From JBHPGW01 sp042569785 (GTDB taxonomy: Bacteria; Planctomycetota; Phycisphaerae; Sedimentisphaerales; Anaerobacaceae), in contig JBHPGW010000109.1 of assembly GCA_042569785.1 (NCBI GenBank), forward strand, positions 1 through 6,270: DNA of 6,270 bases, written 5' to 3'. Both the position numbers and the translations under genes were made by a program. Positions 1-6,270 of the stretch are shown here, piece by piece. The notes beneath the pieces were generated by a model, which was not told the DNA's origin, searched no databases, and was given only the letters and a program-made list of their open reading frames with translations. Position 1 is the stretch's first letter, and the number at the start of each line of letters is the position of its first letter.

Positions 1-1505
1 AGTTTGCAGTGGGGACGATACTTTGTGTTGTTTTAATGGCTGTCTTTATGCCGGTACTTGTTAATGACTACCAGCAGCAGCTGAAAGATTATAATACCAA
101 CGTTGCAGCTAACGAGGCGGAGCTGCGAAAAGTGCATGTTTATAAGAACATCACTCCCACCGTTTATAGGCCACCAAATGTACTATCAGTCTTTAACACA
201 GGATTAGATAAGCAACTGGATAATTCGGAGAAGATCAATATCCAAGGCCTTTCCGATACCAAGATGGAAACAGGTCAAACCAATCCATTGCTTTCTGTGT
301 TTCCTACTTTAGATGTAACGCTGATTTTCAAAATTGTAATAAGTATTTTGGCACTATTGATGGCTTACGATGTCATATCAGGTGAAAGAGAACTGGGGAC
401 GTTGAAGCTGATCCTGTCAAGCACAACGGCTCGCTACCAGGTATTGCTTGGAAAAGTTACTGCTGGACTAATGACTTTGGTTGTGCCAGTGACAGTTTCA
501 TTTATAGTGGGGCTTTTAATTCTTATGCTTTCAGATATGGTTAGTTTAACCGGAACAGAATGGTTTCGTATAGGTTTAATGTATTTTGCATGTTTGATTT
601 TTGTTTCGGCACTGTTCAATCTTGGTTTGCTATTCTCATGTTTAAGTAAAAACTCGGCGATTTGCCTAGTCTGTTCCATGTTCCTATGGCTATTTTTCGC
701 GGCTATCATTCCCAATGCAAGTGCTTATATCGCTTCGCAGTTAAAACCTGTTGAATCAGCGAAAGAGTTTTCCGGAAAAGTCAAGGCTATCACCCAGCAA
801 CGTGATAACGAAATCAATGAACTCACTAAAGACATCAAGGGTGGAGGAAGTCAATCTGATGCTCCTGATGCGTTTGGGCGCATGTATGTTATGTTATGCA
901 ATAAGAGCTTCATGGATTATCATCAAAAAAGGTATCCGATCACCGAGTCTGTAAAGATGAAATATTTTAATAAAGCATTTGAACTTGAAAAAGAGCGAAC
1001 AAATGAACTATTGAGGCAAAAAAACTTCGGGCAAAACATTGCGTCAAGTTCTCCAACAGTTCTTTTTGAGAGTTTAATGTCAGTTTTGGCAGGAACAGAC
1101 TTTGGTAATTATGAATGTTTCAAAAACAGTGTAAAGACTTATGTAAATGAGGTCGCCAATCATATCCGTTCTGAAACTGAGAATTTTACTTTGACTTCTT
1201 ACTTTACGCCTTGCAAGGAAGGAGATCAAGAAAAACTTATCAACCTATACTACAAACCGTACATGGAAGCAAAGGACAAGACGGATAAAGCTGAAGCTAT
1301 GAAAAAAGTTATGGAGGTATATGAAAAATTGATGAAAGAAACCCCTTCTCTTGGTTTGCAGAATTTCCCGAAATTTACCTATCGGTCACAGAGCATTACG
1401 GAGAGCCTTCGACAGGCAATTCCCAGTATGGCAGTTTTAATCTTCATGAGTGTCCTGTTCTTTACGTTATCATTTGTGATGTTTCTTAAATATGACGCGA
1501 GATAA
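1..1505 (+). CDS. ABC-2 type transporter permease A, 5'-partial
   Basis: Inner-membrane subunit of an ABC transporter. The frame is open from the window edge (first whole codon at base 3). The GTG at base 9 falls inside the first membrane segment, and about 20 residues present at the start of the neighbouring paralogue are missing, so the true start lies upstream. Numbering from that GTG, hydrophobic segments lie near residues 1-18, 102-121, 147-175, 185-211, 217-237 and 472-493. Right after the second comes the cytoplasmic motif SGERELGTLKLILSS (124-138), typical of ABC-2 permeases and probably the ATPase contact. Two large loops (about 19-101 and 238-471) should both face the periplasm. Family-like marks are YRPPNVLS (53-60) in loop 1, SP (348-349) followed by AGTD (361-364) in loop 2, and the tail FLKYDAR. 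The protein pairs with permease B, 47 bases downstream. The substrate is unknown. No ATP-binding domain is present in the window. Confidence 0.9.
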   Translation, partial: FAVGTILCVVLMAVFMPVLVNDYQQQLKDYNTNVAANEAELRKVHVYKNITPTVYRPPNVLSVFNTGLDKQLDNSEKINIQGLSDTKMETGQTNPLLSVFPTLDVTLIFKIVISILALLMAYDVISGERELGTLKLILSSTTARYQVLLGKVTAGLMTLVVPVTVSFIVGLLILMLSDMVSLTGTEWFRIGLMYFACLIFVSALFNLGLLFSCLSKNSAICLVCSMFLWLFFAAIIPNASAYIASQLKPVESAKEFSGKVKAITQQRDNEINELTKDIKGGGSQSDAPDAFGRMYVMLCNKSFMDYHQKRYPITESVKMKYFNKAFELEKERTNELLRQKNFGQNIASSSPTVLFESLMSVLAGTDFGNYECFKNSVKTYVNEVANHIRSETENFTLTSYFTPCKEGDQEKLINLYYKPYMEAKDKTDKAEAMKKVMEVYEKLMKETPSLGLQNFPKFTYRSQSITESLRQAIPSMAVLIFMSVLFFTLSFVMFLKYDAR

Positions 1506-1541
1506 GGTTGCAATTATGTTGAATAGAAATGTGGAACTATC

Positions 1542-1547
1542 GGAGAA
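1542..1547 (+). promoter_or_regulatory. Ribosome binding site that sets the permease B start
   Basis: GGAGAA lies 5 to 7 bases before the ATG at 1553, an ideal Shine-Dalgarno distance. The earlier in-frame ATG at 1529 has only a weak purine stretch before it and would add eight hydrophilic residues (MWNYRRNN) not expected in the family. The site therefore favours 1553 as the start. Confidence 0.7.
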
Positions 1548-1552
1548 ATAAT

Positions 1553-2977
1553 ATGATTTTCCAGGTAATACGTAAAGAAATGTTAGAGAATATTTTGGGT
1601 CTGCGTTTTATGCTGTCACTGCTCTTGATAATCGTGCTTTTTGCAACTGCTGGTTTTGTATTTGTCCACAAATACGAACAACAGTCTCAGGATTACTGGG
1701 AAGAAGCCAATAAGAGTCTAGAAAATTTCAGTAATCAAACTGACAGGCTGTATAAAGTAGCTCTCTATAGACAAGAGGTTTACAGGAAACCCAAGGCCCT
1801 GAGTCTTTGTGCGGAAGGTTTTGAAAAATCTATTCCCAATTATTTCCAATTCAACGCTTTCTCAAGAGACTATCCGGAAATTCGGGCGAGAACAAATACT
1901 TTGTTCTTGCGTTTCTGTGATTTGGATTGGGTGTTTCTTATTTCGTTGTTTTTTAGCTTCATTGCTTTTATTTTCGCTTATAACAGTGTCAGTGGCGAGA
2001 AAGAGGCTGGGACACTGAGACTAATGTTGGCAGGATCAACGCCTCGACATAAAATTCTTTTGGGCAAGTATCTAGCTATTATGATTACACTTGGAGTGCC
2101 TATGCTCCTGGGCATTTTGATTAATCTTATTATAGTCACTACATCTCAAAGTATTATGATCAGTTCCGGTGAATGGGTTAAAATCTTTGCCATCATCATT
2201 CTGTCATTTTTGTATCTTTCCATTTTTGTGTTGTTAGGGATGTTTATCTCCAGCAGGACAAGTCGTTCGGTAAGTAGTATGGTGATTCTTCTTTTTGTGT
2301 GGGTTGGCTTAGTCATATTGATCCCCAGTTTTGGTAGAGTTGTTGCCAAAACGTTTCGCAAAGCAGCGACCCAGGCAGAAATGCAAAAAACAATAAATGA
2401 TTTGCTGGAACAATGGGTCCAGGATGCCATATCTGGAAAACATGGTGAGAATGCAGGCAATTGCGGCTCTAATCTTGAGGACGGAGCTTATAACCCACCC
2501 GCACGAGCTCGTTTATACAATGCTATAATGAAGAAACGAAATAAGGTTGTCGATGAACATCTAGACCAATTGACGGCCCAGGCTGTAATTGGACGTCAGT
2601 TCACTCGGATTTCGCCGGCTGAAATCTACAGGCAGGCATGTGAAACAATCGCCGGCACTGGTGTGAATCGCTTTTCTGAATTGAGGCGCCAGATCAGAAA
2701 TTATCAAGCTGACTTCAAAGAATTTATCCGTAGTAAGGATGCAGAAGACCCTGAAAGCCTGCACTTGCTATTCGAAGAAGAAAGCACGGCAAATTGGTGG
2801 AAAACCATGTCTCATAAGCCTGTGGACTTTGATAGTGTGCCAAAGTTTCAGGAGAAAGACTTAACTCTTGGCCAATCTCTACAGTTGGCTATCTGGGATA
2901 TTGGGCTGTTGGTGTTGTTTAATTTGGTGTTCTTCGCAGCGGCGTTTGTATCATTCTTACGCTATGATGTACGATAG
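1553..2977 (+). CDS. ABC-2 type transporter permease B
   Basis: Second inner-membrane permease of the exporter, 474 residues from the ATG at 1553 (an in-frame ATG at 1529 is less likely, see the ribosome binding site). The start MIFQVIRKEMLENIL is the usual cytoplasmic amphipathic N-terminus of such permeases. Hydrophobic segments lie near residues 20-38, 125-143, 172-197, 209-232, 240-260 and 449-468. SGEKEAGTLRLMLAGS (147-162) follows segment 2, the same place as SGERELGTLKL in permease A. Loops 39-124 and 261-448 should be periplasmic. Shared marks with permease A are YRKPKALS (77-84), SP (354-355) with AGTG (367-370), and the tail FLRYDVR. The two genes are thus diverged tandem paralogues that probably form a heterodimer. 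The membrane layout (one segment, big loop, four segments, big loop, one segment) resembles the DUF3526/GldF-like branch of ABC-2 permeases. That family name is recalled, not searched. The frame is intact and the substrate is unknown. Confidence 0.92.
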   Translation: MIFQVIRKEMLENILGLRFMLSLLLIIVLFATAGFVFVHKYEQQSQDYWEEANKSLENFSNQTDRLYKVALYRQEVYRKPKALSLCAEGFEKSIPNYFQFNAFSRDYPEIRARTNTLFLRFCDLDWVFLISLFFSFIAFIFAYNSVSGEKEAGTLRLMLAGSTPRHKILLGKYLAIMITLGVPMLLGILINLIIVTTSQSIMISSGEWVKIFAIIILSFLYLSIFVLLGMFISSRTSRSVSSMVILLFVWVGLVILIPSFGRVVAKTFRKAATQAEMQKTINDLLEQWVQDAISGKHGENAGNCGSNLEDGAYNPPARARLYNAIMKKRNKVVDEHLDQLTAQAVIGRQFTRISPAEIYRQACETIAGTGVNRFSELRRQIRNYQADFKEFIRSKDAEDPESLHLLFEEESTANWWKTMSHKPVDFDSVPKFQEKDLTLGQSLQLAIWDIGLLVLFNLVFFAAAFVSFLRYDVR

Positions 2978-3001
2978 AAATAGACTGATAATGAGGTAGC
3001 A

Positions 3002-3013
3002 ACTCAATTGAGT
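3002..3013. promoter_or_regulatory. Perfect 12-bp palindrome, possible operator
   Basis: ACTCAATTGAGT is identical to its own reverse complement. It sits in the 57-base gap between permease B and the hydrolase, 21 bases before the hydrolase ATG and directly beside an AT-rich TATAAA (3013-3018). With no spacer it cannot form a terminator hairpin, and no T-run follows. It could be a binding site for a dimeric regulator near an internal promoter, or chance. No convincing -35 box is seen at the proper distance. Confidence 0.25.
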
Positions 3014-3021
3014 ATAAAATG

Positions 3022-3027
3022 AAAGGG
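3022..3027 (+). promoter_or_regulatory. Ribosome binding site of the hydrolase gene
   Basis: AAAGGG lies seven bases before the ATG at 3035, a normal Shine-Dalgarno position. It supports that start, and the encoded protein then begins with a proper signal peptide. Confidence 0.55.
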
Positions 3028-3034
3028 CTGTGTT

Positions 3035-4966
3035 ATGGAAGCTAAGAAAACGTTAACGACTATAATCATGGTAGTTTTAATTTTTATTGCCCCTGAATTG
3101 GCTCGTGGTAGCAACGAAAGCATTGAAGGCACTTGGCAGGGAGTTCTGAAAACCCCGGAAGTTGAGCTGACGGTTGTATTTAAGATTTCTCGAATGCCTG
3201 ACGGCAATCTTACTGCCACTATTGACAGTCCTGACCAAGGATCAGTTGGTATTCCTGTAGATGAAGCCACTTTTGAAAACGGTAAATTGTATATTGAGTC
3301 AAAACGCATCCAAGGTATTTTTACGGGCAATATAAAAGAGGATGGTTTGACAATTGAGGGACAGTGGGAGCAGGGAGGTGGACGATTGCCGCTTATAGTT
3401 AAGCGGGTCAATAAAACGACAGTTAAATTGCAAACACAAATCACAGGGAACCAAGAGAGGGCCAGAGATGGTATCATTCACATTGAGAAAGAACTGGTGC
3501 GGGATATTCCCCAAGTTCCGCGTCTCTGTGACCAAATGGACATAGTGAAACGTCGGGTAAATGTATCAGATTGTAATCTTTACTGTGAAGTCGAGGGCGA
3601 AGGTGTACCGATGGTTCTTTTGCATGGAGGCCCAGGAGCAACACACCACTATTTCCATCCGTCTTTTTCACAAGCTAAGGATTTTGCGAAGATTATTTAT
3701 TACGATCAGAGGGGATGCGGTATTTCTGATTACATTAAAGGCAAAGGGTATTCCATAGATCAAGCAGTTGATGATTTGGAGAATCTTCGCAAATCTCTAA
3801 ACATTAACAAATGGGTTGTCCTTGGGTGGTCGTATGGCGGTGTTTTGGGTCAGTCTTATGCGGTGAAGTATCCAGAAAGCTTATCAGGATTGATACTTGT
3901 CTGCTCTGATATGGCAATGCCTGTTGTAATGAAATCAACACGACAATATGAATTTATCTCGATAGAAGAGCGTGAGAAGATCAAAGCCATTCGTTCCACT
4001 AGCAACCTCACATTGGAACAATTTCTTTATAACGCATCGCTAAACGGTGATTGGAAGCGGCAATGTTATTACAAGCCCACAAGTGAGGAAATTGCCCGAT
4101 CTGCTCTCTATGGATGGAAACAAGATTCTAATTTTAATAGCATTATGAGTCGAGACAGCAAAAAGGTTGATTTAAAAGCTGCTTTTAATGATTGCCCAAT
4201 TCCCACTATTATTATGGAAGGTCGATGGGATCTGACATGGAATACGGACAAGCCGGGCATATTGCATAAGAATCACCCCAATGCTAATTTACACTTTTTT
4301 GAAGAATCTGCTCATTTGCCATTTGAGGATGAGCCGGAAAAGTTTTTCGATGCATTGCAGAATTTTGTTCTTAAATTACCTAAAATTGCTTCGAGCGATT
4401 TGCAGCAATGGAAAGAATATCTTTCAAAGTGGGAGAAAGAGAAAGCCAAACAAGTTAAACAGAAAGAGGAAGAAAAGCGGAAAAAAGATCCGTTTCTTAC
4501 CAGCGAAATGACTAAGGCCGAAGCGCAGGCAATTGAGGAATTTCGCAAAATCAGAAAAAATATCCTCACAGGTCAGAAGTATGAGAATACCTCAACACCT
4601 CTTCGGGTTTTCTTAAGTTACTTGTCGGCTACACATTCCCGCGATGTTGAGGCAATGAAGCGACTTTACGCCTTGGACGTTGACAAGATGGGGATAAAAC
4701 TAACAAATGAGCACTTTGCAGATGTTGAGCAGTATTTTGCCAAACTTGATATTCTTCGTGCTCCGTTATCTCCTGAGAAACCTGCAGAAGGTGCGTTCTG
4801 GCCTATCTTCTTAAAAAGTCATAACAAGACGGTACGGGTGGATACACTCTTATTCGTTTTCAGGGAAGACAAGTGGATGTATGTTGGCAATAATCCAGCG
4901 TTGAAAGGTAATTGGAAAACTGTTCTGCCAGACTTTAAGGCCGCACTAGAAAAATTTGGGAAGTAG
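3035..4966 (+). CDS. Secreted alpha/beta hydrolase (S33 prolyl aminopeptidase-like) with extra N- and C-terminal domains
   Basis: Predicted periplasmic serine hydrolase of 643 residues, about twice the length of a plain S33 enzyme. Residues 1-25 form a signal peptide (KK, hydrophobic core, likely cleavage at ARG|S). Residues 28-125 form a small beta-rich domain (starting IEGTWQG, then DSPDQG and IEGQWEQGG) of the kind found before secreted hydrolases and beta-lactamase-like proteins. The alpha/beta-hydrolase core spans about 180-448: oxyanion motif HGGPG (197-201), DQRGCGIS (224-231), nucleophile elbow GWSYGG with Ser266, acid Asp399 in GRWD, and His427 in ESAHLPF. The catalytic triad is complete. 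HGGPG plus DQRGxGxS points to the proline iminopeptidase branch, but esterase or other hydrolase activity is possible. A charged, Lys/Glu-rich likely coiled-coil linker (about 455-510) leads to a C-terminal domain (519-643) that I do not recognise firmly; it may be NTF2/SnoaL-like. It lies between the permease and TolC-like genes, suggesting a role tied to the exporter, but the substrate is unknown. Confidence 0.88.
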   Translation: MEAKKTLTTIIMVVLIFIAPELARGSNESIEGTWQGVLKTPEVELTVVFKISRMPDGNLTATIDSPDQGSVGIPVDEATFENGKLYIESKRIQGIFTGNIKEDGLTIEGQWEQGGGRLPLIVKRVNKTTVKLQTQITGNQERARDGIIHIEKELVRDIPQVPRLCDQMDIVKRRVNVSDCNLYCEVEGEGVPMVLLHGGPGATHHYFHPSFSQAKDFAKIIYYDQRGCGISDYIKGKGYSIDQAVDDLENLRKSLNINKWVVLGWSYGGVLGQSYAVKYPESLSGLILVCSDMAMPVVMKSTRQYEFISIEEREKIKAIRSTSNLTLEQFLYNASLNGDWKRQCYYKPTSEEIARSALYGWKQDSNFNSIMSRDSKKVDLKAAFNDCPIPTIIMEGRWDLTWNTDKPGILHKNHPNANLHFFEESAHLPFEDEPEKFFDALQNFVLKLPKIASSDLQQWKEYLSKWEKEKAKQVKQKEEEKRKKDPFLTSEMTKAEAQAIEEFRKIRKNILTGQKYENTSTPLRVFLSYLSATHSRDVEAMKRLYALDVDKMGIKLTNEHFADVEQYFAKLDILRAPLSPEKPAEGAFWPIFLKSHNKTVRVDTLLFVFREDKWMYVGNNPALKGNWKTVLPDFKAALEKFGK

Positions 4967-4967
4967 A

Positions 4968-5012
4968 ATGAGAATGAAACATATTTATAAACTGGTTGGT
5001 ACGATATGTTAG
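4968..5012 (+). other. Possible 14-codon upstream open frame coupled to the TolC-like gene
   Basis: An ATG at 4968, with GGGAAG four bases upstream at the end of the hydrolase gene, opens a frame MRMKHIYKLVGTIC that stops at TAG 5010-5012. That stop is two bases beyond the ATG (5006-5008) of the TolC-like gene, which has only a poor Shine-Dalgarno of its own. This geometry would allow ribosomes to finish the short frame and restart on the next gene. It may equally be chance. No function is claimed for the peptide. Confidence 0.2.
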
Positions 5013-6235
5013 CCAAAATTATTCGTGAATTTCTGTTGTTTTTGGCAGTGGTTATGCCTTTTACTCTAATAGGGTGCAAGGCGACGGATCCGCTTGGGCC
5101 GCAGCTTGTGCATATTGAACAAAGGCTCGATGAAGAAATCGAGGCCAATCCTTCAGATGCAAATTCGGCCACTTTTAAACGTGCAATTGGGGAATTGCCG
5201 GTACGAAGCGTCTCGCTGAGGGAAATGAAGGGCAAACGTACGTTAACTCTCGATGAGTGTCTGCGAATGGCATTTGAAAATAACAACAGAATCGAAGAAA
5301 CCCGTCAGCAATTGTCTATTACTAAGGGCAATGAGATAATTGTCAATTCAAGATTTCTTCCGAATATAGAACTCATCTACCAGTACGAGCATTTGCACAA
5401 TTTTAATTCAATAGACCCGGTTGATATAAGCAGTATGTTGTTCGCTCAAATAACCCAATCGATCCTCGAATACGGCAAAGATAATCCGCTTGATGTTAGT
5501 TTGAGAGCAGAGCAACGTCAGGTGCTTTTTGACTATGAAGATAAAGTTGCGAGTGTACTTTCACAGGTACGAAGAGCACAGTTCTTTATAAAACTAAAAG
5601 AACAGCAAATCGCTACCCGCCAGGAGCTACTTGAAGAGTTCAAAAAACAGTATGAAATAAAGCAGCAGAGGATGCAGGCAGGAAACTTGAGTGTTAAAAT
5701 TGAAGTTCTGACGGCAAAACTGAATGTGTTAAATGAAGAAACCCGTATAAACACATTGAAACGTCAGATGTTTAACCGCAAAATGGATTTGTTGCGATTG
5801 ATTGGCTTGCCGGTAGGAACTGAACAAGTAAGTTTTACTGCGGACAAAGATAACTTTGCCCTCAATCATTTTGATCTGGATCAAATGGTTCAGCTTGCCC
5901 TTGCCCAGAGTAGCGAGGTTGGTTTTTCAGAGGCTATCGTAGCTGAACAGAGAAGATCGCTGGGTCAGCTTCGTTATGAATATATTCCGGATCTGCGATT
6001 GAATGCAGGATACAGTGATGAAAATGTTAAATTCGGCGGTGAACTTGGCAATTCAGATGATACATGGAGTTTGGATGGAGTTGGGCAACCGAAAGTACCT
6101 GGTACAAGAGAAGAACGCAGTGGGAATCTTGGCTTATTCAGCGAAGAAGTGACTTTAGATGGTACTGACCCCGGACGTTTCGCAGGTGCGCAAGTACGTA
6201 TTCCTCTTTACGAAGGTGTCCAGCGTCAACTATAA
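5006..6235 (+). CDS. TolC-family outer-membrane efflux lipoprotein, C-terminally truncated
   Basis: Outer-membrane channel component of a tripartite exporter. The ATG at 5006 is the first in-frame start after a stop at 4988-4990. It gives a lipoprotein signal peptide with lipobox LIGC, so Cys24 should be lipidated. The first TolC repeat runs from about residue 79 (TLTLDECLRMAFENNN) through RFLPNIELIYQYE (116-128), a strand ending ILEYGK (153-158), then long coiled-coil helices (about 165-260) ending in LLRLIGLP (262-269). The second repeat starts near 289 (FDLDQMVQLALAQSS), continues with YIPDLRLNAGYSD (326-338) and reaches the strand AQVRIPLYEG (395-404). In the family, P-L-[FY]-[DE]-G is followed by roughly 100 more residues forming the second helical hairpin. 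Here the frame ends five residues later, at 409. The protein is probably a remnant or a disrupted gene and could not build a normal TolC barrel-and-tunnel. It follows the hydrolase by 39 bases, so it belongs to the same operon. Confidence 0.85.
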   Translation: MLAKIIREFLLFLAVVMPFTLIGCKATDPLGPQLVHIEQRLDEEIEANPSDANSATFKRAIGELPVRSVSLREMKGKRTLTLDECLRMAFENNNRIEETRQQLSITKGNEIIVNSRFLPNIELIYQYEHLHNFNSIDPVDISSMLFAQITQSILEYGKDNPLDVSLRAEQRQVLFDYEDKVASVLSQVRRAQFFIKLKEQQIATRQELLEEFKKQYEIKQQRMQAGNLSVKIEVLTAKLNVLNEETRINTLKRQMFNRKMDLLRLIGLPVGTEQVSFTADKDNFALNHFDLDQMVQLALAQSSEVGFSEAIVAEQRRSLGQLRYEYIPDLRLNAGYSDENVKFGGELGNSDDTWSLDGVGQPKVPGTREERSGNLGLFSEEVTLDGTDPGRFAGAQVRIPLYEGVQRQL

Positions 6236-6270
6236 TTTCCCTTCAACGACAATTATTTCTTCCTTTTGGT
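6230..6270 (-). other. Possible 3' end of a convergent minus-strand gene
   Basis: Read on the minus strand, the last bases give an open frame entering from the right edge, QKEEIIVVEGKL, then TAG (complement of 6230-6232). The peptide looks protein-like, and the plus strand here is pyrimidine-rich, but only 12 codons can be seen and an open run of that length is expected by chance. If real, this gene would overlap the end of the TolC-like frame by six bases and might belong to an element or neighbour that replaced the missing TolC end. No identity is offered. Confidence 0.15.

Noticed and set aside
9..11. GTG as the start codon of permease A
   Set aside because: The frame is open to the window edge, the GTG lies within the first membrane helix, and alignment with permease B shows about 20 residues missing before it. 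The gene is partial, not GTG-started.
434..715. Minus-strand open frame of 93 codons within permease A
   Set aside because: It lies antisense to conserved membrane segments of permease A, has no recognisable motif, and looks like a shadow of the real frame.
1529..1552. Upstream ATG start of permease B adding MWNYRRNN
   Set aside because: It has no good Shine-Dalgarno, whereas the ATG at 1553 has GGAG seven bases upstream and gives the N-terminus expected of the family.
2990..3018. Sigma-70 promoter using TATAAA at 3013
   Set aside because: No TTGACA-like box is found 16 to 18 bases upstream, so a promoter cannot be claimed from sequence alone.
3019..3045. Eight-codon frame MKGLCYGS overlapping the hydrolase start
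   Set aside because: There is no ribosome binding site before it, and its first codons are the Shine-Dalgarno region of the hydrolase gene.
3004..3477. Minus-strand open frame of 157 codons antisense to the hydrolase N-terminal region
   Set aside because: The plus frame encodes a signal peptide and a recognisable domain with a ribosome binding site. The antisense product has no recognisable domain.
4819..5286. Minus-strand open frame of 155 codons across the hydrolase/TolC-like junction
   Set aside because: It covers two well-supported plus-strand genes, and its serine/arginine-rich translation lacks family features.
6211..6270. Group II intron 5' end at the TolC break
   Set aside because: The bases near the break (GGTGTCC) do not match the usual GTGYG start, and too little sequence follows to judge.

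Overview
The window carries four same-strand genes packed head to tail, with gaps of about 40 to 60 bases and no terminator visible between them. This is the layout of one operon. In order they are an ABC-2 type permease (its 5' end lies outside the window), a second and paralogous ABC-2 permease, a signal-peptide-bearing alpha/beta hydrolase of the prolyl-aminopeptidase (S33) type with extra domains at both ends, and a TolC-family outer-membrane lipoprotein whose reading frame stops early near the window's right edge.

The host is a Gram-negative (diderm) bacterium, because a TolC-type channel with a lipobox is encoded. The DNA is moderately AT-leaning. Paired permeases with two large extracytoplasmic loops and the C-terminal FL[K/R]YD[A/V]R tail remind me of proteins from Planctomycetota (Phycisphaerae-like) and other environmental diderms. 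This is an impression, not a demonstrated assignment.

Region by region: 1-1505 holds permease A (partial). 1553-2977 holds permease B, whose start is decided by a good ribosome binding site. The gap 2978-3034 contains a perfect 12-bp palindrome. 3035-4966 holds the three-part hydrolase. The gap 4967-5005 contains a 14-codon open frame that runs into the start of the next gene. 5006-6235 holds the TolC-like protein, which ends right after the conserved P-L-Y-E-G motif and lacks the last helical hairpin. 6236-6270 is unexplained sequence, with a short minus-strand open frame that could be the end of a convergent gene.

Working model (inference): permeases A and B form a heterodimeric inner-membrane exporter or mechanotransmission unit driven by an ATPase encoded outside the window, probably upstream. 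The TolC-like protein would provide the outer-membrane exit, with an adaptor (HlyD-type) expected downstream. The hydrolase would act in the periplasm on the exported substrate or on a cell-envelope compound. The substrate cannot be told from the sequence. If the TolC truncation is real, the outer-membrane part is probably broken in this strain.
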